Positions 32,629 through 44,394 of a DNA stretch of 64,000 nt are shown in pieces. The DNA is from Paraspadella gotoi (taxonomy: Eukaryota > Chaetognatha): contig CM119267.1 of assembly GCA_051294375.1 (NCBI GenBank), positions 6,003,992-6,067,991 of the forward strand, read 5' to 3'. A program made the position numbers and the translations under genes. Within the stretch, counting starts at the first letter, position 1. Each line of letters begins with the position of its first letter. A model generated the notes under the pieces. The model searched no databases. It had not been told where the DNA came from and saw only the letters and a program-made list of their open reading frames with translations.

Positions 32629-33729
32629 TCACTGAGATATTTCGCCGAGAGACAAAGCGGAGTCCATTCCAAAACTTGATTTGTGATCTAATTTTGAAGT
32701 CATATCATCGGATACGTCCGAAGGACTAACCGTCATTTGTTCGGCGATTTCAATAGCAAGCTTTACATCCACTACCACATTGTTGTTGCTGGCAGGAAAG
32801 GAAGTTACGTCCGGAATGTCATTTTCAATTGTCACTGATGTGACGTCATTTTCTTTAGCCACCGCTGTGAGGATATTTTCTTTAAGCACTGCAACTTCAT
32901 CGGCAACTGACTGAGAAGTTTCGGAATCGGGATCTTCATTTTGTAACTCGGTAGGCGTGGTTAATACAGATAATAAATGCTCATTTTTCAACGGTTCACT
33001 TGAAGACTTGTCATCCATTTGAATCAGATCTGAAGTTAGGTCAGCAGTATTTCCCTCTGTTTGCTGATTTGAATTAGACTTGAGATCGACAGAGTCATAC
33101 AACATCCGCGTTTCTTTCAATACGGAAGACAAATTGTTTAGAGAAGACGTATAACCCATAATTTCGTCAAGTGTATTTTTGAGAATTTGGGTTTCTCGAA
33201 GGTGGTCATTGCAGGCCTGGAGTTGGGCAGCGATGAACTGACGCTGTTCCGTTATCTCTTCTTGCTGTGAAGATATTTTTGACTTGGCATGGCCCAACTC
33301 AACAGTTAAGGCAACAATCTTCTCTTCAATTTCTGGCTCTTTTAACGAATTGAGCGGCTCGAAATTTGATTGGATTTCTTCGAGACTTGGTTTCCGGTAT
33401 GCAATCTGTCCCTCTATTCCAGAATTCAAGATCTTAGCTTGTAACTGATCGATGATGGCATCTTGCTCTGCTACTGTAAACTGAAGACTTTTGACTTGGA
33501 GCTCGCGCTGAAGAGAAGTGTCCTGAAGTCTTTCCATTGAACTAGTGAAGGCAGAGATTTCAGCATCTTTGTGGTTTAGCATTTCCAATAAATCATCACG
33601 TTCTGCTTCAAGTTCATTGACTCGGTCAAACAATGATTGGATGTGTCCATTAGCCTCTTTGATGGTTGTCTTCATGTAATTATGACTTGGCGAAATTGAT
33701 TGTTCATTAGGAGAATATAAAAAGCTCAT
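32629..33729 (-). CDS. Coiled-coil protein, tandem paralogue A
   Basis: Single exon of 366 codons starting at the ATG at 33729 (19 nt after an acceptor-like CATCGTAG). The first 220 residues are coiled coil; the rest is acidic and disordered. The N-terminus (MSFLYSPNEQ, then IKEANGHIQSL, VNELEAERDDL) parallels that of the neighbouring gene at 34093-35373 (MSFLFNAGEE, IKEANDHIKAL, VSELEGQRDQL) residue for residue, and the V-x-E-QQ-I-L-x-A-LL-type heptads continue similarly. The two arose by tandem duplication. I do not recognise the family. Confidence 0.8.
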   Translation of the reverse strand: MSFLYSPNEQSISPSHNYMKTTIKEANGHIQSLFDRVNELEAERDDLLEMLNHKDAEISAFTSSMERLQDTSLQRELQVKSLQFTVAEQDAIIDQLQAKILNSGIEGQIAYRKPSLEEIQSNFEPLNSLKEPEIEEKIVALTVELGHAKSKISSQQEEITEQRQFIAAQLQACNDHLRETQILKNTLDEIMGYTSSLNNLSSVLKETRMLYDSVDLKSNSNQQTEGNTADLTSDLIQMDDKSSSEPLKNEHLLSVLTTPTELQNEDPDSETSQSVADEVAVLKENILTAVAKENDVTSVTIENDIPDVTSFPASNNNVVVDVKLAIEIAEQMTVSPSDVSDDMTSKLDHKSSFGMDSALSLGEISQ

Positions 33730-34092
33730 GGTAATCACGTTTATTAATCTACGATGCAAATTGAAAATAGATGCAAGATGTACGATGAACTAATTTTAGG
33801 TTTACCTTTAACAGCTAGAACATATCTAAAGGACAACCTTACCAATCGGCAATATTACATCTTTAAAAAGATATTGATTGAAGCAACCCAAATCTTGAAA
33901 TAATAAATTAATCCAAGGAAACAACAATCTTAAGGTACTTTTAGAAAGCATAGAGAAAGCATGAGATATTTAAAGAAAATAGAGATGATCTATGAACACG
34001 ACCAGTATTCAACAGAGTGAGATCATGAAAGGGACTTATCATATTAATCACATCTCGTCGTGACTAATAATAGATGTTGGATAAAAAAATCA

Positions 34093-35373
34093 TTAAACGA
34101 AAAATTCCGGCGATGAGGCCTGAGGAAGAGGTTCTTCTTCCCCGTTTTCCTGAGATGCGACGACGACTTTGTCTCCATCAGCAGACACGAAAGGGGGAGG
34201 GGTAGCCGGTGGCGTTTCCAACTTCTCAGCGAGACTCGTAATAGACGAAACGGCTTCGTGACTAGAACCACCCGAGTCAGTCGCCGTCATTTTGAAGACG
34301 ATGGAACTACCCTCGGAAGATCCCATATCTCCGTTCTCCACCGGATGACTTTGAGGGTCGGGCTCATCGGGCGTTTTGCCGTTGTCCACGAGGGAACTTC
34401 TCGACTCGATGTCACCGTCACCCTCGTCACCAGAGCCGCGATCTCCGTTAAAAAGCAAAATGGAAGCAACGCGGTCATCGTGGAGGGTTCGATTCAGTCG
34501 GGAACCCGTCTTAAATTCGCACTGTTCTTTAGAGTCTTCCACCGACGGTTCATCCGTGGCGGGAGGCGTCTCCGCGGAGATGTTAAACGAATCTCCCGAC
34601 TCGTTCGTCGGTTCAGATTGTTCTGGGGTTTCTTCTCCCGCTTCGGTCGTAACATTTTCTCCGAGATTCGGCAAATACGCGGCTCGTTTCATCAAGAGAG
34701 CGAAGCTTTCGATAGAAGAGGAAAAAGCGAGGATTTTCTTGAGAGCCTCAGCTTTCCTCGAGTAAGACTCGATCGTGGTTTCCAAGCAACGGCATCGCTC
34801 CTCCAAAGCGTCCACCGTTTTCAAAGTCTCCTCATGTTGTTCTAGCAAAGCTGCGTTGTCCTCGGCGATTTTTCGACAAGATTCGTTCTCTGCCAATGCG
34901 GCCTCCAGCCCTGATGATAGGTTCGAAACGACGTCGTCTTTGGCAATCAACACCCTCTGATATTCCGCGACTTTCTCCTGAATCCTCTCGTAAACGGCTT
35001 CCTTCTCGTCCAACAAAGCCTCGAGGGATTCGAGGGCGTCAGACTTGGACTGCAAGGCCTGCTGGTGATGCAACAAACGCGCCTCCAGCTCTACGATGAT
35101 CTCCTGCTGCCCGTGGACCGTAATCTCCAAATTTTTGCATTGAACGTCACGATCGGAAAGTATCTCTTGGAATTGGTGGAGCGAGTTTTTTAGTGAGTCA
35201 CTTTCGGAGGCCTTGAGGCGGAGGTGGTCAGAGAGTTGGTCGCGCTGCCCTTCCAACTCGCTGACCCTTTCGGACAAGGCCTTGATGTGATCATTGGCTT
35301 CCTTTATGTTTGTTTTGACGAGACTCATCTTCGGTGGCGAATCTTCTTCTCCGGCGTTAAACAGGAAGCTCAT
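34093..35373 (-). CDS. Coiled-coil protein, tandem paralogue B
   Basis: Single exon of 426 codons. Residues about 15-220 form a near-continuous coiled coil; residues 230-426 are Ser/Glu/Asp-rich and likely disordered, with an acidic-proline tail. It is the upstream partner of the duplicated pair and is longer by about 50 residues in the coil. The start is the ATG at 35373, only 2 nt after ACCCATTCAG, an almost ideal 3' splice site with no visible upstream exon. Function unknown: a scaffold or tether is possible but not supported beyond the coil. Confidence 0.8.
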   Translation of the reverse strand: MSFLFNAGEEDSPPKMSLVKTNIKEANDHIKALSERVSELEGQRDQLSDHLRLKASESDSLKNSLHQFQEILSDRDVQCKNLEITVHGQQEIIVELEARLLHHQQALQSKSDALESLEALLDEKEAVYERIQEKVAEYQRVLIAKDDVVSNLSSGLEAALAENESCRKIAEDNAALLEQHEETLKTVDALEERCRCLETTIESYSRKAEALKKILAFSSSIESFALLMKRAAYLPNLGENVTTEAGEETPEQSEPTNESGDSFNISAETPPATDEPSVEDSKEQCEFKTGSRLNRTLHDDRVASILLFNGDRGSGDEGDGDIESRSSLVDNGKTPDEPDPQSHPVENGDMGSSEGSSIVFKMTATDSGGSSHEAVSSITSLAEKLETPPATPPPFVSADGDKVVVASQENGEEEPLPQASSPEFFV

Positions 35374-35619
35374 GACTGAATGGGTAAAACAAGCTACAAA
35401 TAAATAATTTAAGAAAAATCACATAAGCCAATGGAATAAATTTGATTTGTTTAAGGCGAGAGATTTCAAAAGTTTTAAAAGGTCAAATTCGAACAAAGAT
35501 TCGAACAAAAAATTAAATACTGGAAAACAGTAACCATTACCAAGCATCTCCCGATGCACAAAACCCAAGACAGCAATAGTAAAAATAGTAAAAAAAATCA
35601 GTTCGAGTGCTGAAAATGA

Positions 35620-37689
35620 CTAATCCAAATCGTCCTCCAATTGAATTTTTTCAAAAAACTGACTCGCTTCGAACCCTAGAATTTCTCCGTATATGCGATT
35701 GGTACGACGATAATGCGTTCCGTCCCAATAGAGCTTGCCACAGAAAGAGCAAAGGTAAAAGTTTTCGATGCTTTGAAAAACCAGTTCGGGAATGATGGCT
35801 AAGTCGAGTGGTCGCGCTTCCTTGGTTAAGGGAGAAGTGAAGGTGCAATCGTCGAAGCTGATACCAATCTCTTCTCCGCAACGCCTGGCGTCTTCGACCG
35901 AAGTGCGTGGTCCTTCATTTCCGCTCGCATCTTCAGGCGTTTCTGATTCGACAGGCGTCCAGCGTCTGTCTTTATCCGACGGGGAATCGCTCCACTTTCC
36001 CTTTCTTCGTTGACTTTCGTCCACAAATTTGTCCCACAGATGAAATACAACGTCGGTGGGGACGAGGGTCCATTTGTCCGAATTGCATAATTGGCATCGG
36101 CTGAAGATGTCGGCCGGTTCGACACGGACGTTGAAGCTCTTCAATACTGCGATGCACTCCAACTTGACGTCACCCTGATTGTTGACGCAGATGCATCGCC
36201 CGGGAGCGACGAAGCCGCTGAGACGAGAAAACGTCTTTCCGCTCGTGAGAATGACGCGATCTTCCGCTAGGGCGATCTTGGCGGCCTCGTCGTGATGCTG
36301 ATCGTTCGAAAGAATCCGGACGTCGCAACCGCAAAGGCGGAGTTGGCGGCCGAGGCCTTGAAGCATAGTGTCGCAGACGATTTTTAACTCCTTGGGTGTG
36401 AGAATCGGGCGAGTTTCATCGACCTCCAAAACGCAACTGAAGAAAGCGTTAATCAATAAGCTCATCTTCATAATATATTTCAAAACAAAATCACCTTTGA
36501 ACTTCTTCCATTAACTCCTGTTTCGCCAAAACGTGCTTTCTGCTCCTCGTCTGCCGAAGAACCTCTGCCTTCTCCGCCTTCCGTCTCTTTTTCTCCTTCT
36601 TCTTTTCCTCCTTTTCTTTCTCTTCTTCCTCAGATATTTTAGTCAAGGTCATCTTCTCCAAGTCGATGTCTTCCCCACGACCAGAGGCCTGCAGGCGCCG
36701 ATACAGTTCGTCGTACACTTGCAGGAGACAGAAGCTGTCGAGAGCCGCGTAGACCATCTGTGACTCTCGCAGGGGACGCCGATTCCAGTCAGAACACTGG
36801 GGCCGTTTGTCCAGCGGCTTTCCGAAAAGTGTCTTAACGAGACCCGAGAGACCCTGGGAGTTGGTCGCCGAAGCGCGGGTTTTGGTTTCGGGAGTAGTCA
36901 CGGCTTTATCATCATCTAAAGTGGCCGAATCGAAAATTTCAGGAGCGAGACTTTCCAGCTTTTGCACAATCCTGTTTAACTCGATAATGTTTTTGGCTTG
37001 GAGTTTGGCGACCTGTAAAGCCGGCACTGAACGCGTCAGACACTTTAGATCCTCGGAAGCGCCGAAGCCCAACTTGCAGACCCTCGGGTTTGCGACGAAA
37101 GCTTCCCCGATACCTTTAACCCACTGTTCGTCGGAGAGCAAGTTGGACAACGAAAGAATATCAAGAAGAAAGACTTTAGAATCAAAGGCAACTTGTAATA
37201 GAGCCACTTTGGGGTTTCCGATTTTCGAATGCGGGGGCCATTCAGCGTCTATGCCGACTTTTTGGACGGCGTTCTTGTCCTCGAGACAGCGTTGGAGTTC
37301 GCCGAGAAAAGTCTCGTACTTTTCCACGGTATCGACGACTATTATGTCAGAAAACGCCAGAGGGAACGGGTGATATGCTTCGTCTTTTGAATGATCACGT
37401 CGCCGAACGCCGAAACTGACGGGGCCATCCGGAAGATTCTTAAAATGCTCAAAAACTGAAGGCGGTAAAGACTGAGGAGAAAGGTTCAATTTCTTGGCCC
37501 ATTTAGCGGCGCGAAAGAAGTCTCTCATATCAAAAAGAATTTCGACGATGGCGGGAGCAAGATCAGGTCTTGACCTAAAAAAAAATTAATGAAGGAGAAT
37601 CAATTATCATTTTCGTTTCACTTTCGCCAAAATGGCTCTCTTACTAAGAATTTGATGAAATCTGATCATTGATCCCCATCGACCCCGCG

Positions 37690-37760
<71 letters not shown>

Positions 37761-38910
37761 CATTGAAATTTTTTTCTATTTGTTCACCAAATTTCAAGCC
37801 CGAAATACATTACTACACTTAATTTTAATAAATTTCTCCTCAGGTAAATTACCTAACGACGCTGTCCACGTTATCCGCCCATGTTTGTTCATCGACGGAT
37901 TTTTTAAAGAGAAACTCCCGGGTCTGATGTCGCATGAAGCCGATCTCCCTGTACTCCAGCAACAACGGGCACGCTTCCTCCTCGTTTAATCGGAACTTTT
38001 TGACCAACTTCGTAGTCAATCGGCCGAGCACGCGTTGGTTCAACTGGTTGAGCTTGTAGTTTTTTTTCCGGAGATCGTAACCCTTAGAAATCAAATGCTC
38101 GTGCAGATGATGAGTTCTCAATGAAGACCAGTAGTCGAGGATGCGGACGAGCTCCTTTTGCGCGGCCTCGTCGTCAGCCACGTAGGCTTCTGCTAATTGA
38201 GCTTGGTCCGAAAGGAGGAGGGGAATTAGGATTGATTCGAAGTCATAGTGGGATTGGACTTTGAGTACGACGATGATGCGAGCCGCCGACACCACATTGT
38301 TCTGAATTAATATAATAAAACATTGTAATTTTTTTCAAGTTATAACACCATTTCTATACAAAAGCATTAAAAAAAATTAGTCACAGGTGTCAGAGAGCTA
38401 AATGGTCCTAAAATAATACAATAAAAATCTAGCTAGCGAACGAGATGAACGGAAATGTTGCAAGAAAGACCCAAGACTTGCCTAATTCACATGTTAATTC
38501 ACCTCGGCCAGCAACGCTTCTACCCTCGGCAAAAACGTCTCCTTAAAATCCGCGAAACCGAAGACGGCGTCAAACTTGAGCAGGAGCGGCATGGAAGAAG
38601 ATTTGAGGGCGAGATCGAAAGCGGCTCGACGGGTCTCGACGTCGACGAGCTCGTCCCTGCGCTCGCGAAACTCCGAAGACGGCAGCCACGACTCCAAGAA
38701 AACCTTGAAGATCTCCGCGACGAGCGAAACGTCGCCTTTGAGTTCGCCGGCGAGAAATAAAAAGAAATGATAGGGATTCGGGGCGGAGGAGAAGCCGAGG
38801 AACAACTCAGCCCGCAGTCGAGATTTCATGTCCTCCGGGGAACGCCAGATCATTTTAAGGCGCTGGACCCATTCGTGGTCGTCGGTCGGGGCGGGAGTGT
38901 AATCGGCCAT
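35620..38910 (-). CDS. EXD3: EXD3 / exonuclease mut-7 homolog
   Basis: Four exons (38910-38503, 38301-37853, 37574-36495, 36436-35620) give 917 codons. The N-terminal helical part (LLLSDQAQLAEAYV, SVDEQTWADNV) matches EXD3. A DEDD 3'-5' exonuclease domain follows: VGIDAEW (first Asp/Glu), LLQVAF, LGFGASEDLKCL, and NRRPLRESQMVYAALDSFCLL with the last Tyr/Asp. The C-terminal part is a Mut7-C (PIN-like) RNase domain, IVCDTMLQGLGRQLRLCGCD, ILTSG, with the zinc-ribbon pair CQLC and CSFC. In C. elegans, MUT-7 is needed for RNAi and transposon silencing. A Lys/Glu-rich linker separates the nuclease domains. All catalytic acids are visible, so the exonuclease should be active. Confidence 0.92.
37689..37753. 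repeat. (CT)n microsatellite in EXD3 intron 2
   Basis: About 65 bp of nearly pure CT dinucleotide repeat on the plus strand, interrupted once by TCTCCTC. It falls in the intron between exons 2 and 3 of EXD3. Confidence 0.95.
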
Positions 38911-39095
38911 ATTTTAAAATTTCTTACTTTTAAAATCTTTATGGAAGAACGAAAAATTGGACGAGAGCTAGAATTGAGAAAGGAGAAACATCACAGCTGG
39001 GTACAAATTTATGGATAATTTGATGATAAAGAAAAAAGATATGAAAATGCAGATAAGCCTAACTCTATGAATAACTGAGAATATCAGAAAGTCGA

Positions 39096-39111
39096 GACGG
39101 AAAACCCCGCT
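39096..39111. repeat. Solo terminus of the foldback element
   Basis: GAGACGGAAAACCCCG matches the outer end of the inverted-repeat element at 10730-11357 (plus strand 11336-11351). It lies 13 bp beyond the EHMT stop, in the EHMT-EXD3 spacer. Confidence 0.5.
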
Positions 39112-39123
39112 CATCAGTATTGC

Positions 39124-42100
39124 TCATCCCTCCTCTTGCAGTTGATTGTAATTGGCGAGAGTTTGGTGAATCATTGCTTTGGAGTATTTGCACTTAGGCG
39201 AACCGCAGGCGCACAAAAAGTCTTTGTACTTGATGATCCAAAACTTTTCGCCGTAGTCGAAGCCCAACTCCTCGCCAGCCTTGATGTCAGTGGAGGCAAA
39301 GAAGCAGATACGAGGGAATCGGAGGTCTTGGTGGTCGACGAACACCTTGATAGGGATGATGTTTGGCTCGCAACGGTGATTGATAAAGCGGGCCACGTTG
39401 CCATAGCGTCGAGCGTCGATGCAGTAAGTGTCGCCGTCTTTGTTGTCCAGATCAAAAAGGTAGGAATCGTCCTCTCGATTGTCCGCTTCGGAATCGGAGA
39501 TAAGTTCGCCCACGTATTCACATATGAAGGAGCCCTGTGAAATATCTAAGATGGCGCGAACTCCCCAGCCGCGGCCTTTAGTCTTGTAGATTTGGATGCG
39601 TGCGGTTTGCCCGTGCTGAACAACGCGGTTGGAACAGGTTTTCCAACAACGGCAACCGCGGTTGCATTCGAACAGCAGTGGAGGCTCCGTGTAGTTGAAG
39701 TCCTTGGTGAGGCGTCCCTCTTTGTCGTACCAACAGCGAAGAGAGTTGCGCGCGCAGAGGCAGGACAATGTCAAACAATCCTCCGAACAGCTGCAATTCT
39801 GTTAAAGAAAATAATATTGTGATTATCCTTTCATTTCGCTGCTGTATTTAATATTAGAAGACGTTTGAAAGTTTATACAACGATTTTTTATTTCAATTTG
39901 AAACGTACATGTTTCGGCTCTTGTACGAGCCTTCATCAAAAAGGGAACACACGAGATTGCAGACACAAGACATTATTTACAGAAGAAGAATTTTTTTGCT
40001 TAACGATTTTTTTCTATAAGGAGAAAAAAAACAAACAAAAGAACAAAGCAACCCTTTTTTTAACCAAAAAAACAAAAAACAAAAAACAAAAAAAACAATA
40101 GACGGTTGATTGATTTATGAGGACAGCTCACTTGTAGACTGGTGACGGTCCTGTTGATCGGCAAAGGCGTTGTCTCTACGCTCTCAATGATGTAGAGAAA
40201 GTCGAGAGGAGCCGGCTGATTGTCGATGGCGTTGATAGCGCTCACGGCTTGGTTCTCTCTCCCCAAGCTGATGTCGCGATGAACCATCTTCTCCAGGCTT
40301 CTTCCGACCCCTTGAGTGACGCTTTTCAGTTGCGCGTTGACGCGGAGAGCCATCCAGACTACTGAGTTCTGGTCTCCGCGGGCGCAAGCCAAAGGCGTTT
40401 CGTTGTTGTTGTTCATCGCGTTGACGGAAGCTCCACGAGAAAGGAAAAGGACGACACAGTCGTAATGATCCTGATTAAGATTAATAATAAACGAATTATT
40501 TAAAAGAACGAATAACACATTGACGCGAACCCGCACCTGCCGAGCGGCGATGTGAATGGGTTTGTCGCCCTTGTCGTTGACGGCCTCAATGTCGCAACCG
40601 GCGTCGAGGAGCAGTGACGCGATGTCATGACTTCCGGAGAAAGCGCTCCAGTGCAGCGAAGTGTTCTCCTCGTTATCCTGCACATTAGGATCGGCCCCGA
40701 GTTGAAGCAACAGCCGCGCGGTCTCCACGTGGCCATGTTCCGCCGCCCAAACGATGGCCGTCCATCCGCCATCGTCTTGCGCATTTGGATCAACCGAACA
40801 TTTTCTGTTTTAGAAAAAAATTAAATTAAGGCTTCAACAACATAACTGGCACTAGTAAAATACTAGAAAAGTACGTTGTGGCGAATCCTAAATTCGCCTC
40901 CCATAAAGCTTGGTGAAACTCAACTTGTCCCAATGGCTTGTTCCGGGTTAAATCATTTTAATCTCTCTTACACACCTGAGAAAGAACTCGACAATCTCGT
41001 TGCATCCGTTCTGAGCTGCGAGATGCAGCGCGTTCATGCCGTCTTCTCTTTTCGCGCTGACATCAGCCTTCGCTTTAACCAAGTAGTGGACTAAATCCAG
41101 GTTCTTCCTGACGACGGCCTCCATAAGCACGGTGTGCAGTGACGCATCAACGGCGTTCACGTTGGCACCAGCTTCGACTAGAAGGTGGACGACGGCGAGG
41201 TTCCCGCTCTCTAGGGCACCAAAGAGAGCCATCTTTCTTTCCTTGCCTTCTTCCTGCCTCACATTGGGATCGAGCCCGTCAATGAGCATGAACAGGACCT
41301 TCTCGAAGTCGCCGTCTTTTGCAACCTTATAAAGATTCCGGGAACCTCCCCGGACCTGACGGCCCTTTTTGTCCAATATGCTCGAGACCGCAGCCATGGT
41401 GTCCTGGGGCAGTCCCAAAGGCATGTGGCGAAACGTAAAGTCGGTGCCGTCGGAGCGTTTAATTTTTATGGAGAGGGAAGGATCGAATCCAAACTTTTCG
41501 GACTTGACCTTTCCCGTCTTAGTTTTGGGTTTGGCCGAGTACTTTTCGAAGCTCATCTTGGCCCTCTTTGAAGTACCGGCGGTCGGAACCAGTTTCTGGG
41601 AAGATCCGGAGGAAGAGCCGAGGCCGACTTCGCGGACGACCCTATCTCCCGAATCTCCCAAGACATTGTCGCACTCCGAGGATTCCATGGCCTTCAGTCG
41701 AAGTTCGATTTCATGCTGTTCGCTCTTTTCGCCGCAATGGGGGCAGAGGGCGTCGCCAGAACGGTCCGTGTTGAAGCATTTAGGGTGGAACCAGTGCTTC
41801 CACTTGCCATCACGACGGCACTGTAAAAATTTACCCTGCGAGCAGAAGACGCCGCAAGAAGGGCAGCACTGATGGTGGTGCATTCGTAGGCGGTGTAAGT
41901 CGCAAAGAGCCATGAAGGGGATGCGTGTGGAAGGACGAATGAGTTCAGTACCTGGAATTTAATGCGGCGAAACAGAATTATTGTGAATAAAATAGATCAA
42001 TCTTTTCTTTAAACGTCATAACAAGCACGGAGTAATTATTTTTTGAAAAATTTTCATAATGGGGTTTACTGTGTTAAGAGCAAAAAAAAAGTTTTTGCCA

Positions 42101-44394
42101 GATATTTCGACATATATTTTTCATGTCATCATCAGTGGAAAAGAAATAACAGAGAAAAACATTTTTTATAAATAACAATTCACAAATTGAAGGATGAATG
42201 AATAGAAAATATATGTTGAAATATCCCATTATGAAAATTTTTAAACAAAAATAAAAATCAATCTTTTATAATGACGTATTACATGTATTTCGAATTAAAA
42301 TCAAAATTTACCCGTCACTTTTCCGTTGCAGGGAACCAAATTATCATCAATGGCGTCCAAAGCCTGACAACACAAAGAATGTTGAATCACGGTAAATGTC
42401 GTTCCGGGAATTTTGCACGTGCACAATGGCTGGTAGACCATGCTACCGTGCTTCATCAAAGTCCTTAACATTTCGCGAGCTTTCAATTTCATCAGTTTGC
42501 TCTTTTCTTCCGCGGCCGTCGAGGCGTTTTCCGCCTGGATCTTAACCTCCGCGGCTTCGGTTTTCTTCTCCATCGACCCCTCGCCCGCCTTCTTTCCATC
42601 CTTTTCCGGAGAACGAGCTTTTTTCTTGGCATTCTCTTCCTTTTCCACTTTCTTTCCTTTATCCTCGTCCTTAATTCTCTTCGCGCTCTCCTCTTTAGGC
42701 CTTTTCCAATTCTCCTCCTTGTTCTTCTTGGCACCCTCGTCCTTTCCCTCTTTTCCCTTGGCCTCGGTCTCATCGGCCTTGCGCTTCCTCGACGTCGTCT
42801 CCAACTTTTTCCCGCTGGGCGTAGAGGTAGAATCCGTCGCGTCTTTCTTTCTTCTTCCTCCTCCTCTCCCTTTTTCCTTTTCCCTTTTCATGGCGTCCAA
42901 CTTCTTCTTCCACTCTTCTTGCCACGCTGCGGCCGCGCCCAAGGAACTCTCGTCGACCTCGTCCTCCTCAGTGTCGACGGCGGGTAGAGTGTCGGTGCCG
43001 GAAAGAGAGGCTTCGTCGGGGTCGTCCTTAGTGATCTCGGCCAAACGGACTGAGACCTCTGGACCTCCGGTTAAATTCGACGTTTCCGGTTCCGAAGGCG
43101 TCATGTTCGCTGAAGGGGTCGTAGAAGATTCGGATTTGGGAGAGCTTTTCGTCGTGGTTTCAAAATCCACTTTCGAATTTGTCCTAAGTTCAATCGCGAC
43201 TTGGCCGCAAGTAACAGTTTGCTGTGTGGGTTCCGTAGCGCTCACATTTATCGAAGTTTTGACAGATTCCGGCGCGGCAAGGTTGGTAATGTCTTTCTGC
43301 GCGGCGATCTGGCTTTTAACTTCGATGCCTTTGGCTATTGATATTTCGCTCTCTTCGAGTCCCTCGTCTTTTTCCACTAGATTCGCCCCCACTTCGCTTG
43401 CAACATCGTCTCCATCGAGAGACGAAGGGGCGTCCTCAACGTCTATGTCATTGTACAGAAAGATCTCTTCGTCTTCGCTTCCGGCGATAGAGGCCAATTC
43501 GGCTTGGCCTGGCGCCCAGGGCAGGCTTTGCTGCGGACTCCCTAGTTTATCGGGGGAACAGCCGCTCAGAGAGTTCGGGCTGGGATCCTCGTCTTTAGCC
43601 GTGGTCTCTGGCCCCTTCTGGGCCCCGGTTTCCGAGGGTGAGACATAAACGGGCTCAGCGAAACTACGATCCGATTTGGAGGCCGCAGATGATCGCTTAG
43701 GAAAATCGGAGAAGCTTTGCCGAACAGGGGGAGTCTCGTAGACGGCTCTCGAAGCCGAAGATAGTCCGTGGTCGCGGGAAGCAAACTCGCGAGCGGGCCA
43801 GACCGGGCGTTGATTTTCGGGAGCATGGAGACGAGAAGAAAGGGAAATGCCGCTCCTGAAGCCGCCATGAAATCCGACACTCTCAACGCCTCCGTGAAGC
43901 GATCCAGACTCGCGGAGGCGAATGCAATTTTGTTCGGACATCCTGTCCGCGATAAAGTCGCTGTGCCTCCGATTAGGGTCCACGGCTCGGTCCTGAAATC
44001 GATCGCTGAACCTTCCAAAGTCAATTCGATCTCCGTCCGAAAATCGCGAAGGAAAGCGAGATGCATCCATTGAAGAACGAAAAGGTGAAGACGCGGTACT
44101 TCTTTGGCCGTACCCGAAATAATGGCCTCCGTTGTTTATGGTAGAATTTCCACTTAAATTCCTTACCGGGAAATTATTTACGGAAGGGCCAAAATTGGAC
44201 GAATTATTGTAGTTATTGCCAAAGTTATTGGACGAGTTGGAAAGCATGCTGGAAAACCCCGGGTTGTTGCCAGAAAGAGAGGCGAAACGAGCAAAATTGT
44301 TTCCATTGTTACAATCATCCCCGAATCCGTTTCCGCTCAAACTGGTCCCGAACGCGGGAGGGTAATTGGAATGACGACGAAAAGGGTCGCCCAT
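39124..44394 (-). CDS. EHMT1: Histone H3K9 methyltransferase EHMT (G9a/GLP)
   Basis: Five exons (44394-42312, 41951-40976, 40804-40537, 40470-40132, 39798-39124) give 1446 codons. The long first exon encodes a disordered Asn/Ser/Gly-rich then acidic and Lys/Glu-rich tail. Next come the Cys-rich region (LCTC.., [27 protein letters not shown]), about seven ankyrin repeats (e.g. [19 protein letters not shown]), a pre-SET zinc cluster (NCSCSEDC), and the SET domain with [16 protein letters not shown], the NH of [10 protein letters not shown] (about 1362-1363) and LGFDYGEKF. The post-SET cysteines (CACGSPKC) close the enzyme. EHMT mono- and dimethylates H3K9; the ankyrins bind the product. A single invertebrate gene represents both EHMT1 and EHMT2. 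Introns 1 and 4 carry hairpin-motif repeats. Confidence 0.95.
39911..39938 (-). repeat. Hammerhead-like hairpin motif, copy in EHMT intron 4
   Basis: The minus strand reads TTGATGA, A, stem GGCTC/GAGCC around a short loop, then GAAAC, followed by ATGTACGTTTCA..AAATAAAAAATCG. The downstream block is shared with the copy at 13310-13338. An extra base separates the CTGATGA-type block from the stem. Confidence 0.6.
42043..42249. repeat. Small inverted-repeat element in EHMT intron 1
   Basis: Outer arms 42043-42063 (TTTGAAAAATTTTCATAATG..) and 42225-42249 are imperfect inverted repeats. Inner arms 42104-42125 and about 42205-42224 are also inverted. The left inner arm contains the hairpin motif (42104-42135; minus strand CTGATGA, T, GACAT/ATGTC, GAAAT). 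It is about 207 bp and has no coding capacity. Confidence 0.65.

Noticed and set aside
42440-43648. 402-codon plus-strand ORF opposite EHMT exon 1
   Set aside because: Shadow of the Lys/Glu/Ser-rich minus-strand coding sequence; Ser/Phe-rich composition is the antisense artefact expected.
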